Shown here: positions 1-8,137 of the stretch, in pieces
How positions within the stretch are numbered: position 1 is the stretch's first letter
Layout of the letters: every line of letters starts with the position of its first letter
Assembly (NCBI GenBank): GCA_910585205.1
Contig: CAJUCC010000047.1
Coordinates: forward strand, 41,672-105,671
Source: an uncultured Lachnospiraceae bacterium
Lineage (GTDB): Bacteria; Bacillota; Clostridia; Lachnospirales; Lachnospiraceae
Direction: 5' to 3'
DNA length: 64,000 nt
The notes under the pieces: generated by a model
Seen by the model: the letters and a program-made list of their open reading frames with translations, nothing else
What the model was told of the DNA's origin: nothing
Database searches by the model: none
Translations under genes and position numbers: made by a program

Positions 1-1
1 G

Positions 2-1072
2 GACGACTATATTGTCGGCCAGGAACACGCCAAGAAAGTCGTTTCCGTTGCCGTTTACAATCATTATAAGCGTGTGGCCACCGATACGATGGACGAGATC
101 GAGATTGAGAAATCGAATATGCTGATGATCGGGCCGACCGGCTGCGGCAAGACCTATCTGGTCAGAACGCTGGCCAGACTTCTCGATGTGCCGCTGGCAA
201 TCGCGGATGCCACATCGTTGACAGAGGCGGGATATATCGGAGACGATATTGAGAGCGTGGTGTCCAAGCTGCTGGCCGCTGCCGACAACGATGTGGAGCG
301 CGCCGAAAAAGGCATTATTTTTATCGATGAGATCGATAAAATCGCCAAGAAGAAAAATACGACTTCCCGCGACGTCAGCGGAGAGTCCGTGCAGCAGGGG
401 ATGCTGCGACTTCTGGAGGGGGCGGAAGTGGAAGTCCCGGTCGGCGCCAACAGCAAAAACGCCATGGTGCCGCTTGCCACGGTCAATACGAGAAACATCC
501 TGTTTATCTGCGGCGGCGCTTTCCCGGATCTGGATGAGATTATCAAGCAGCGTCTGAACAAACAGACATCAATCGGTTACAATGCAGAGCTGAAAGACAA
601 ATATGATAAGGATAAAAATATTCTGAAAAAGGTAACGATTGAGGATCTGCGGAAGTTTGGCATGATTCCCGAATTCCTGGGCAGGCTGCCGATTCTGTTT
701 ACCCTGGAAGGGCTGTCAAAGGATATGATGATTACCATTCTCAAAGAGCCGAAAAACGCGATATTGAAACAGTATCAGAAGTTATTGGCGCTGGATGAGG
801 TCAAACTGGAATTCGATGACGGGGCGCTGGGGGCCATTGCGGAAAAGGCGCTGAAAAAAGATACGGGTGCGCGGGCGCTGCGTGCCATTATCGAGGAATT
901 TATGCTGGATATTATGTATGAGATTCCCAAGGATGATAATATCGGCAGAGTGACCATTACGAAGGAATATATCGAGGGTACGGGCGGACCGGTGATTGAC
1001 ATTCGCAGCAACGGTTATACGCTGGAAGAGATGGACAGCATGCAGAGTGTGTCGGGTGCAGGCGTAAAATAG
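2..1072 (+). CDS. clpX: ClpX-type AAA+ ATPase, 5' end cut by window edge
   Basis: ATP-driven unfoldase of the ClpX family, which feeds substrates to the ClpP peptidase in the cytoplasm. The frame is open from base 2, so the N-terminal zinc-binding part lies outside the window; 356 residues remain. Visible are Walker A (GPTGCGKT), Walker B (IIFIDEID), the GGAF box and a sensor-2 region with GAR. The ClpP-contact loop reads IGY where ClpX usually has IGF. The pore-2 RKH motif is absent: the segment after the LLEG stretch reads VGANSKN. This may be a divergent ClpX or a paralogue rather than the housekeeping copy. The family call is firm; pairing with ClpP is inferred. Confidence 0.9.
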   Translation, partial: DDYIVGQEHAKKVVSVAVYNHYKRVATDTMDEIEIEKSNMLMIGPTGCGKTYLVRTLARLLDVPLAIADATSLTEAGYIGDDIESVVSKLLAAADNDVERAEKGIIFIDEIDKIAKKKNTTSRDVSGESVQQGMLRLLEGAEVEVPVGANSKNAMVPLATVNTRNILFICGGAFPDLDEIIKQRLNKQTSIGYNAELKDKYDKDKNILKKVTIEDLRKFGMIPEFLGRLPILFTLEGLSKDMMITILKEPKNAILKQYQKLLALDEVKLEFDDGALGAIAEKALKKDTGARALRAIIEEFMLDIMYEIPKDDNIGRVTITKEYIEGTGGPVIDIRSNGYTLEEMDSMQSVSGAGVK

Positions 1073-1135
1073 TACGGTCAAAAGATCTGTTTTTTCATAT
1101 GATGGAAATAAGGATAAACAGAGCGGGTTGTTTCC

Positions 1136-2848
1136 ATGACATGTGAAGAGAGAGTAAATGCAGCCGATTACAGAGAGGTGCTGCGGGATTATGTGGTCGC
1201 GGAACCGGAGGTTTCCAACGACGTATATGATTACTGCAGAGTGACGGTCGATTCCAATTTAAATATTGTATACTACAGGCCGGGACCGGGGCCGGCAAAT
1301 GACATCATGCCGTTTCCCTATTATGAGATACCGAAATGCTATGGCCTGATGCAGCAGGGGGAAGGGGACAACGGACAGGAATTTGATTCACTGGCGCTGT
1401 CCGCTTCCGGCATTTTGCAGTTGCAGCAGCCGCCGTTGTCTCTGACCGGTCAGGGGGTTATTATAGGCTTTATCGATACTGGTATCCGGTATACACAGGA
1501 TGTATTTCGGGACGGCAGCGGCGATACGAGAATATTGGCAATATGGGATCAGACCATACCCGACGGCGGCCGCCCGGAAGGTTTTTTGTACGGAACGGAA
1601 TACGGCAGTGAGCAGATCAATGCGGCTCTCGCGTCGGAAACGCCCAGAGAGATCGTACCGAGCTGGGATACCGACGGCCATGGGACCGCGATGGCAAGCG
1701 TGGCGGCGGGCAGCCTTCTGGACGGGGGACGCCGTTTTGCCGGTGCGGCGCCGGATGTCGGTATTGTCGTCGTAAAGCTGCGGGAAGCCAAGCAGTACCT
1801 GAGGGATTATTATATTGTGCCGGAGGATGCGGTGGCGTTCTCGGAAACCGATATTGTGATGGCGGTCAAATATCTGGAAGGATTTGCCATAGCATTACAG
1901 CGGCCGGTCATTATCTGCCTTGGCATCGGTACCAGCTACGGCAGCCATACCGGTTCCTCGCCGCTCGACCGCTATCTGAATGTGGTAGCTTCGCGCAGAA
2001 GCAGGGCAATCGTGGTCTGCGGCGGCAATGAAGGCGCGTCGGGACATCATTTTCAGGGACGGGCGGGCATCGACCCGCAGACTGTGGAAATGCGGGTGGG
2101 AGAAGCGGTGAAAGGATTTCTGGTGGAGATGTGGGCCGAAGCGCCGAACCGCTATGAAGTGGCGCTGCGCACGCCGGGCGGTGAGACGATCAACCGCATT
2201 ATGGTAAGAGGCAGGCGGACGGAGGTCTTTACATTTGTATTTGACCGGACAGAGGTGACGGTGGACAGTTTTATGCTGGAGGGCAGCACCGGCAGAATGC
2301 TGCTGGTCTTTCGGTTTGTGGGGCCGACACAGGGGGTATGGACGTTTACCGTGGAATCGGAAGTCGCCATTGCGGGCGGAACGTTTCATATGTGGCTGCC
2401 GATTACGGAATTTCTGGGGGAGGGCACCTATTTTCTGCGCCCCGACCCGGAGATCACGCTGACGGCCCCGTCTATGACAGAAGGGGTAATCACCGTGACG
2501 GCTTACAATGATTATGACGGCGGATTCTATGAAAAGTCGGGCCGCGGATTTACGGCGGACCGCCGCGTAAAGCCGGAGTTTGCCGCGCCGGGCGTCAATA
2601 TTTCCACGTCTCTGGGCAAACGGACGGGAAGCAGCATGGCGGCTGCCATCACGGCGGGGGCAGCGGCGCAGCTGATGCAATGGGCTGTGGTGGAGCGGCA
2701 TTACGGACTGGCATCGGGGAGGGAACTGAAGTATTATCTGGCACTGGGAGCGGAGCGGAGCAGTGACGTGCAGTATCCCAGCCGGGAATGGGGGCTGGGA
2801 AAGATCAATGTACAGCGAACCTTTCAGGAGCTGGCCGGACTGTTCTGA
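1136..2848 (+). CDS. Subtilisin-family serine protease, Csp-like
   Basis: S8 family peptidase of 570 residues with an intact triad: Asp near 114 (IDTG), His near 182 (DGHGT) and Ser near 500 (GSSMA). An oxyanion Asn lies in GGNEG. About 110 N-terminal residues could be a short prodomain. Between the oxyanion Asn and the catalytic Ser there is an insert of roughly 150 residues rich in beta-strand patterns, the layout of clostridial Csp proteases with a jelly-roll insertion. No signal peptide is seen, so it probably acts in the cytoplasm or the spore. The start has only a weak ribosome site. An LspA-like gene follows 28 bases later. The protease call is firm; a germination role is inferred. Confidence 0.85.
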   Translation: MTCEERVNAADYREVLRDYVVAEPEVSNDVYDYCRVTVDSNLNIVYYRPGPGPANDIMPFPYYEIPKCYGLMQQGEGDNGQEFDSLALSASGILQLQQPPLSLTGQGVIIGFIDTGIRYTQDVFRDGSGDTRILAIWDQTIPDGGRPEGFLYGTEYGSEQINAALASETPREIVPSWDTDGHGTAMASVAAGSLLDGGRRFAGAAPDVGIVVVKLREAKQYLRDYYIVPEDAVAFSETDIVMAVKYLEGFAIALQRPVIICLGIGTSYGSHTGSSPLDRYLNVVASRRSRAIVVCGGNEGASGHHFQGRAGIDPQTVEMRVGEAVKGFLVEMWAEAPNRYEVALRTPGGETINRIMVRGRRTEVFTFVFDRTEVTVDSFMLEGSTGRMLLVFRFVGPTQGVWTFTVESEVAIAGGTFHMWLPITEFLGEGTYFLRPDPEITLTAPSMTEGVITVTAYNDYDGGFYEKSGRGFTADRRVKPEFAAPGVNISTSLGKRTGSSMAAAITAGAAAQLMQWAVVERHYGLASGRELKYYLALGAERSSDVQYPSREWGLGKINVQRTFQELAGLF

Positions 2849-2876
2849 AAAACCGCATGGACAAAGAGGAGAGACG

Positions 2877-3332
2877 ATGATTTACCTGATCTTGGCGGCA
2901 GGCATATTTCTGCTGGAGTTACGGATAAAACACGTGATTGAGACACGGAGAGAAGAGGGGAAAGAAACGAAGGCCTGCGGCGGTGCGCTGCTGATTCGCA
3001 AATACCATAACCGCGGCGCATTTCTGAACGCGGGGGAAAAGGCGCAGCCCTTTGTCGCCGTTCTTTCTCTCCTTCTTACGGCCGGTGTGGCCGGTTTTCT
3101 GGCCGCGGCGCTGCGGCATCGGGGAAAGGCCGTGTATAAAACGGGCCTTGCCCTGCTATTGGGAGGCGGATGCAGCAATACCTGTGACAGACTGCACCGG
3201 AAATATGTGGTGGACTATTTCAGCTTTGGCGTCAGATGGAAATGGCTGCGCCGGATTGTATTTAATCTGGCGGATTTTTGTATTTTCGCAGGTATGATAC
3301 TTACCGTTTGCGGCCGGGAGGACAGAATATGA
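2877..3332 (+). CDS. lspA: Signal peptidase II-like membrane protease (LspA family)
   Basis: Membrane aspartyl peptidase of 151 residues that would cleave prolipoprotein signal peptides. The family blocks are recognisable: HNRGAF, where LspA has N-T-G-A-A-F; CDRLHRKYVVDYF, with the first catalytic Asp; and FNLADFCIFAG, with the second. Four hydrophobic segments are visible. The start at 2877 follows a good AGAGGAG site; a longer in-frame reading from 2763 overlaps the protease gene and is rejected. The stop overlaps the next start as ATGA, so translation is probably coupled to the HAD gene. It is more divergent than a housekeeping LspA and may be a paralogue. Confidence 0.75.
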   Translation: MIYLILAAGIFLLELRIKHVIETRREEGKETKACGGALLIRKYHNRGAFLNAGEKAQPFVAVLSLLLTAGVAGFLAAALRHRGKAVYKTGLALLLGGGCSNTCDRLHRKYVVDYFSFGVRWKWLRRIVFNLADFCIFAGMILTVCGREDRI

Positions 3333-3976
3333 GAACGTGTTTGATTTTTGATGTGGACGGAACGTTATGGGATTCCACTCCCATTGTGGCGGAGGGGTGG
3401 AACCGTGCCATAGCAGAGACGGGGTGCAGCAGTGCGGTGGTCACGCCTGCTGTTTTGCGCCGGGAATTCGGACAGCCTATGGATGTGATCGCGGATCATC
3501 TGTTCGGCGATGTGACGGACGAAAAAGCGCGGCAGGCGCTTCTGGAAAAATGCTGCCTGTATGAGCATCAGCTTCTGGAAGAAAACGAATCGGATCTATC
3601 CTATCCGGGCATGCGTGAGACCATGGAAAAGCTGGCGGCCGACTGCCGTCTTTTTATTGTCAGCAACTGCCAGCGCGGGTATATCGAGCTGGTAACGAAA
3701 AAAAACCACATGACTCATTTGATTGCGGATTTTGAATGTTTCGGCAATACCGGGACATGCAAGGGAGAAACGATTCGGACTTTGATGGAACGCAACGGCA
3801 TTTCCTGTGAAGAGGCGGTTTATATCGGGGACACGGCAGGCGACAGCGAAGCTGCCGCCATGGCCGGAATTCCCTTTATCTTTGCGGCATACGGTTTTGG
3901 CCGTGCGGAGGGTGCTGCCGCCAGCATCCTGACAGTATCCGAACTGGAACGTGTCATAAAAGAAGGGGAAATCTAA
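3329..3976 (+). CDS. HAD-superfamily hydrolase (phosphoglycolate phosphatase-like)
   Basis: Cytoplasmic phosphatase of 215 residues. Motif I is FDVDGTLWDS near residue 7, with Asp8 and Asp10 as the expected nucleophile and acid; motif II is VSNC; motif IV is IGDTAGDSEAA. A four-helix cap domain would occupy residues of about 20 to 85. Start 3329 overlaps the stop of the LspA-like gene by four bases; an upstream in-frame start at 3278 would lie deep inside that gene and is less likely. The substrate cannot be told from sequence. The end overlaps by four bases the end of a small gene on the other strand. Confidence 0.85.
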   Translation: MRTCLIFDVDGTLWDSTPIVAEGWNRAIAETGCSSAVVTPAVLRREFGQPMDVIADHLFGDVTDEKARQALLEKCCLYEHQLLEENESDLSYPGMRETMEKLAADCRLFIVSNCQRGYIELVTKKNHMTHLIADFECFGNTGTCKGETIRTLMERNGISCEEAVYIGDTAGDSEAAAMAGIPFIFAAYGFGRAEGAAASILTVSELERVIKEGEI

Positions 3977-4173
3977 CCGCGATGTTTCGCTTCCCCGCCG
4001 GGACCCGGCCGGTCCGGCCTTTTGTCGGGATGACTGTACCGGGAGCTGTTTTCTGCGTCGTCTGTGGGGTACGTATCCGTCGGGTAATTGTTTGTGGGAT
4101 AATGATCCGACGGATACGTGTCTGCCGGACGCTGCCCGCCGGGCGTTGTGGTAATGCGTTCTTCTTTTTTCAT
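3973..4173 (-). CDS. Small YPTD-repeat protein, unknown function
   Basis: Possible gene for a 66-residue hydrophilic protein with tandem Tyr-Pro-Thr/Ser-Asp units (DTYPSDHYPTNNYPTDTYPTDD), followed by a basic, proline-rich tail. Nothing hydrophobic is present. The start is chosen because AAGGAAAGG lies ahead of the ATG at 4173; a longer reading to 4260 lacks a ribosome site. It could be co-transcribed behind the carbamate kinase-like gene, 100 bases upstream on the same strand. I do not recognise a family. The repeat and the ribosome site argue for a real gene, but a chance reading frame is not excluded. Confidence 0.5.
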   Translation of the reverse strand: MKKEERITTTPGGQRPADTYPSDHYPTNNYPTDTYPTDDAENSSRYSHPDKRPDRPGPGGEAKHRG

Positions 4174-4189
4174 TGATATGCCACATCCT

Positions 4190-4231
4190 TTCCTTTGTTT
4201 TCTCTGACAGGATGTGCGGAAAACAAAGGAA
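4190..4231 (-). promoter_or_regulatory. 13-bp perfect inverted repeat before the YPTD gene
   Basis: TTCCTTTGTTTTC at 4190-4202 is an exact reverse complement of 4219-4231, with a 16-base loop. Read on the minus strand, the 3' arm contains AAAGGAA, which is part of the ribosome site of the YPTD gene. There is no U-run, so it is not an ordinary terminator. Confidence 0.5.
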
Positions 4232-4273
4232 ATATACGGAAGGAGAGCACGTGATGGCAATATTCCGGCAATC

Positions 4274-5209
4274 CTATTTCGTAATCACCGTTCCCGTCTT
4301 GCCTTTCACCGCTTCCAGCGCATGGGAAATTGATGTTATCAGAACTTTTCCCGCCGGTACTTTATCCAGATATGTGATGGCGGCTTCGATCTTGGGCAGC
4401 ATACTGCCTTTTCCGAACTGTTCTTCGGCGATATAAGCCTGTGCCCGGGCGACGGTCATGGAGGGGATGCCTGTTTGCGTTTCTTTTTTGAAATCCACAT
4501 AAACCTGTTCCACACCCGTGAGGATAATCAGCAGTTCCGCGTTCAGATCAGCCGCCAGTCTGCCGGCGATGGCGTCTTTTTCGATGACGGCGGAAGCGCC
4601 TTTTAATATGTGCTGCTGTTCGATAACCGGAATACCGCCGCCGCCGCAGGCGATTACGGTCTGTCCCGCTTCCGCAAGGGTGCGGATGGTATCAATCTCC
4701 ACAATATCATGCGGTTTCGGTGCGGCGACGATCCGCCGGAATCCTTTTCCGGGCACTTCCATCACATAGTTGCCCTTTTGCAGCTCGGCATCGGCCTCTC
4801 CTCTGGTCATATAGCGGCCGATGATTTTGTCCGGTTCATAAAATGCCTCGTCATAGGGATCGACTGTCACCATGGTCAGCACAGTGCTGACCGGTGTGGA
4901 GATACCCCTGCTCAAAAATTCCGAACGCAGGGAATTCTGAATGTCGTAACCGACATATCCCTGGCTCATGGCGGAGCATACACACATCGGAACCGGCGTA
5001 TAGTCGGGATTGACCCGGCGCAGTTCCGTCATGGCTTTGTGGATCATGCTTACCTGCGGGCCGTTACTGTGTGTTATGGTGAGCTGATACCCGGCCTGTT
5101 CCAGATCTGCCAGCGCTTTGGCTGTCTTTTTTACTGCATCCCACTGTTCGGTGGTGGTATATCCCAGAGCGTCGTGTCCGAGAGAAACCACGGCTTTCCT
5201 TTTTTTCAT
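4274..5209 (-). CDS. Carbamate kinase-like protein (YqeA type)
   Basis: Amino-acid-kinase fold protein of 311 residues resembling carbamate kinase, which makes ATP from carbamoyl phosphate and ADP. Recognisable blocks include HSNGPQVSMI, SQGYVGYDIQN, ACGGGGIPV, EKDAIAGRLAAD, LTGVEQVYV and KGSMLPKIEAA. Two blocks deviate from textbook carbamate kinase: GGNAL is GHDAL and HGNGPQVG is HSNGPQVS. No arginine deiminase or ornithine carbamoyltransferase gene lies nearby, so it does not sit in an arc operon. It may serve another carbamoyl-producing route such as purine or allantoin breakdown. Start: ATG at 5209 after GGCAGGAAAA. Family firm, substrate uncertain. Confidence 0.8.
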   Translation of the reverse strand: MKKRKAVVSLGHDALGYTTTEQWDAVKKTAKALADLEQAGYQLTITHSNGPQVSMIHKAMTELRRVNPDYTPVPMCVCSAMSQGYVGYDIQNSLRSEFLSRGISTPVSTVLTMVTVDPYDEAFYEPDKIIGRYMTRGEADAELQKGNYVMEVPGKGFRRIVAAPKPHDIVEIDTIRTLAEAGQTVIACGGGGIPVIEQQHILKGASAVIEKDAIAGRLAADLNAELLIILTGVEQVYVDFKKETQTGIPSMTVARAQAYIAEEQFGKGSMLPKIEAAITYLDKVPAGKVLITSISHALEAVKGKTGTVITK

Positions 5210-5378
5210 TTTCCTGCCCTCTCTGTCTTTATAAAAACTCCGAAAATGTACGGTCTGTATATGATGTTCAGTATAGCAGAAAATAAATTGTTTGTATATG
5301 TGGAATGAAAAAGTTGCAGGATAAACACAGGGATCCGGCTCGCGGCGGAGGATAACGGGCCGGGAAACAGGAATCTGT

Positions 5379-5407
5379 TTGCAGAAATAAAAGAAGTATG
5401 GTATGAT
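5379..5407 (+). promoter_or_regulatory. Sigma-A promoter of metNIQ
   Basis: TTGCAG (5379-5384), a 17-base spacer and TATGAT (5402-5407), 46 bases before the metN start. No SAM riboswitch is seen in the short leader. Confidence 0.7.
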
Positions 5408-5452
5408 TTACGGGTTAGATGCAGGTATCAATACAGGCAATGGAGAGATGGA

Positions 5453-6463
5453 ATGGAAACGATGATTCAAATCAAAGATGTGACGAAGACGTTTGTCGGA
5501 CGGGACAATACGGTGGAAGCGTTAAAAGGAATCAATCTGGACATAGAAAAGGGAAACATCTGCGGTATTATCGGCATGAGCGGCGCGGGAAAGAGTACGC
5601 TGGTCCGGTGCCTGAATTTTCTGGAAAAGCCGACGAGCGGTACGGTACTCATTGAGGGGCAGGATCTGCAGGCGATGAATGATGTGCAGCTTCGCCGCAC
5701 CCGTACGGAGATCGCTATGATTTTTCAGCATTTTAATCTGCTTATGCAGCGCAACGTACGCGACAACATCTGCTTTCCGCTGGAGATTGTGGGTGTCAAG
5801 CGCAAAGAGGCGAAAAAACGCGCCGCGGAGCTTTTGAAAATCGTGGGCCTGTCGGAGAAGGCGAAGGCGTATCCCTCGCAGCTTTCCGGCGGACAGAAAC
5901 AGCGGGTGGCCATCGCCCGGGCGCTGGCGAACAACCCGAAGATCCTGCTGTGTGACGAAGCGACAAGCGCGCTTGACCCGACGACGACGAAATCGATACT
6001 GGCGCTGTTAAAGGAGATCAATCAACAGTATGGCATTACGATTGTCATTATTACGCACGAGATGTCGGTCGTACAGGAGATCTGCAATCAGGTGGCGATT
6101 ATCGACGACGGGTACCTGGTGGAATCGGGCAGTGTGGAGGATGTATTTTCCAGACCGCAGACAAAGGCGGCGCAGAAGCTGGTATTTCAGGGCGAGCGCA
6201 GAACGGCGGAAATGCGCGGCAAACGCTGTATCCGTATTGTATTCCGGGAAAATTCTTCGTTTGAGCCGGTTATCGGCAATATGGTGCTGGCGTGCAGGGA
6301 ACCGGTCAATATTCTGCTGGCCGATACCAAAGACATCGGCGGTATCGCACACGGACAGATGGTACTGCAGCTTCCTGAGGACGGCGTGACGGCGGAAAAA
6401 ATGATTCAATATCTGAAAGAGAGAAATCTTACGGTGGAGGAGTTGACGGATTATGTGGAGTAG
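5453..6463 (+). CDS. metN: Methionine ABC transporter, ATP-binding protein
   Basis: ATPase of the MetNIQ methionine importer, 336 residues. Walker A is GMSGAGKST near residue 40, the signature is LSGGQKQRV near 144, Walker B is ILLCDEATSALD near 163, and the switch His lies in IITHEM. The C-terminal ~80 residues form the methionine-sensing NIL domain typical of MetN (LPEDGVTAEKMIQYLKERN). The gene ends 11 bases inside metI, which points to coupled translation. The start at 5453 has GGAGAG upstream; ATG at 5462 is an alternative. It works with MetI and MetQ encoded next. Confidence 0.95.
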   Translation: METMIQIKDVTKTFVGRDNTVEALKGINLDIEKGNICGIIGMSGAGKSTLVRCLNFLEKPTSGTVLIEGQDLQAMNDVQLRRTRTEIAMIFQHFNLLMQRNVRDNICFPLEIVGVKRKEAKKRAAELLKIVGLSEKAKAYPSQLSGGQKQRVAIARALANNPKILLCDEATSALDPTTTKSILALLKEINQQYGITIVIITHEMSVVQEICNQVAIIDDGYLVESGSVEDVFSRPQTKAAQKLVFQGERRTAEMRGKRCIRIVFRENSSFEPVIGNMVLACREPVNILLADTKDIGGIAHGQMVLQLPEDGVTAEKMIQYLKERNLTVEELTDYVE

Positions 6464-7115
6464 CGAAATGATTATGATGTTAATCGAAAACACGGGCATT
6501 ACACTGTATATGACGCTGACTTCGACGCTTATGGCCTATGTGATCGGTCTGCCGATGGGGATTGCGCTTGTGATAACGGCCAGAGACGGTCTGTGGCCCA
6601 ACGGTATTTTGTTTAAAATACTTGATGTGACGGCCAATATTGTCAGAAGCGTGCCGTTTCTGATTTTGCTGATCCTGGTTATTCCGCTGACCCGGCTGAT
6701 CGCGGGGCGGAGTTACGGAGCGACGGCGACGATCGTGCCGCTGACGATTGCGGCGGCGCCGTTTATTGCGCGTCTTGTGGAATCTTCTCTGTTGGAAGTG
6801 GACAAGGGTGTGATCGAGGCGGCGCAGAGTATGGGCGCCAGCCTGTGGACGATTATCTGGAAGGTGCTTCTGGCGGAGGCGAGGACTTCGCTGATTGTCG
6901 GCGCGACGATCGCGCTGGGGACAATACTGGGATATTCCGCTATGGCCGGTGTGGTAGGCGGCGGCGGTCTGGGTGACATTGCCATCCGGTACGGATATTA
7001 CCGGTATGATTCGGAAATTATGTGGACAACGGTTATTCTGCTCGTTCTGCTTGTACAGATTCTGCAGGTGATCGGAACAAGGCTGTCCAAAAAACTGGAC
7101 AAGCGCAGCAGATAG
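6453..7115 (+). CDS. metI: Methionine ABC transporter, permease
   Basis: Integral membrane permease of 220 residues with about five transmembrane helices. The EAA loop that docks on MetN is visible (EAAQSMGASLWTIIWK). Length and motifs match MetI. The start lies inside the end of metN and metQ follows 56 bases after the stop. Its job is passage of D- or L-methionine across the membrane, powered by MetN. Confidence 0.93.
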   Translation: MWSSEMIMMLIENTGITLYMTLTSTLMAYVIGLPMGIALVITARDGLWPNGILFKILDVTANIVRSVPFLILLILVIPLTRLIAGRSYGATATIVPLTIAAAPFIARLVESSLLEVDKGVIEAAQSMGASLWTIIWKVLLAEARTSLIVGATIALGTILGYSAMAGVVGGGGLGDIAIRYGYYRYDSEIMWTTVILLVLLVQILQVIGTRLSKKLDKRSR

Positions 7116-7171
7116 TGGTTTGCATTCCCGGTGCGGGATACAGATAAACAGACGGAAAAGAGGAGATTATT

Positions 7172-7993
7172 ATGAAAAAGAGAGTGGTATCGGTAGTAAT
7201 CACGGCATTGCTGACGGCGGGGCTGCTGGCAGGATGCGGAAAGAGTGAGGATGCGGCAGGCGGAACCGTTAAGGTGGCGGCCACCAGCGTGCCCCATGCG
7301 GAAATTCTGGAGGCGGCGAAGCCGATTCTGGCGGAAAAAGGCTGGAATCTGGAAGTTACGGTATTCCAGGACTATGTACAGCCCAACGAAGTTGTGGAGG
7401 CAGGCGATTTTGACGCAAATTATTTCCAGCATACCCCCTATCTCGACAGCTTTAACGCGGAAAAAGGAACCCATCTTGTCAATGTGGGAGACATTCACTA
7501 TGAACCCCTGGGCATTTATCCGGGTACGATTTCCAGTCTGGATGCGATCGAAGACGGAGCGGAAGTGGCGATTCCCAACGATACAACAAATGAGGCGAGA
7601 GCGCTTCTGCTGTTACAGGACAACGGTCTGATTACGTTAAAAGAAGGGGCGGGCATTGAGGCTACGGTAAATGATATTGCGGAAAATCCGCATAATCTGA
7701 AGTTTAATGAGCTGGAGGCTGCGCAGGTATCCCGCGTGCTCTCGGAAGTGGCCTTTGTCGTGCTGAACGGCAATTATGCACTGGAAGCGGGGCTGAATGC
7801 GAAAGAGGACGCGCTTGCGATTGAGACATCCGATTCCGAGGCGGCCAAAACCTATGTCAATATTATTGTCGTAAAAGAAGGAAACGAAGGCAACGAAGGC
7901 GTGAAAGCGCTTGTGGAAGTTCTGAAGTCCGATGAGATCAAGGAATTTATCAATGACAAGTATCAGGGAAGCGTCGTTCCTTTTGAGGGATGA
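7172..7993 (+). CDS. metQ: Methionine-binding lipoprotein
   Basis: Substrate-binding lipoprotein of the NlpA/MetQ family, 273 residues. The N-terminal signal ends in the lipobox LLAGC with Cys22 as the lipidation site. The mature part carries typical family stretches: DYVQPNEVV, FDANYFQHTPYLD, AIPNDTTNEARAL and the NGNYA loop. It would capture methionine outside the cell and hand it to MetI. AAGAGGAG lies before the ATG. A strong terminator follows, closing the metNIQ operon. Confidence 0.95.
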   Translation: MKKRVVSVVITALLTAGLLAGCGKSEDAAGGTVKVAATSVPHAEILEAAKPILAEKGWNLEVTVFQDYVQPNEVVEAGDFDANYFQHTPYLDSFNAEKGTHLVNVGDIHYEPLGIYPGTISSLDAIEDGAEVAIPNDTTNEARALLLLQDNGLITLKEGAGIEATVNDIAENPHNLKFNELEAAQVSRVLSEVAFVVLNGNYALEAGLNAKEDALAIETSDSEAAKTYVNIIVVKEGNEGNEGVKALVEVLKSDEIKEFINDKYQGSVVPFEG

Positions 7994-8012
7994 TGCAAAG
8001 GGAGACACAAGG

Positions 8013-8050
8013 GCGCCTTTCCGGGATAAAACCCGGAGAGGTGCTTTTTT
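8013..8050 (+). terminator. Rho-independent terminator after metQ
   Basis: Stem GCGCCTTTCCGGG pairs with CCCGGAGAGGTGC (two G-U pairs) around an ATAAAA loop, followed by six T. Confidence 0.85.
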
Positions 8051-8075
8051 GCCGCGCATTTCACCTGCCCTGCGC

Positions 8076-8104
8076 TTGCAAAATTCATACCAATATAGTA
8101 TGAT
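8076..8104 (+). promoter_or_regulatory. Sigma-A promoter of the Rrf2 gene with overlapping operator
   Basis: TTGCAA (8076-8081), a 17-base spacer and TATGAT (8099-8104). The inverted repeat TCATAC-N7-GTATGA (8085-8103) covers the spacer and the -10 box, a likely site for autorepression by the encoded Rrf2 protein. Confidence 0.65.
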
Positions 8105-8137
8105 TTAGGGGATAATACCGAAACCGGGAGGAACGAT

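Noticed and set aside
5210..5452. SAM riboswitch before metNIQ
   Set aside because: The S-box core sequences are not present; only a plain promoter is seen.
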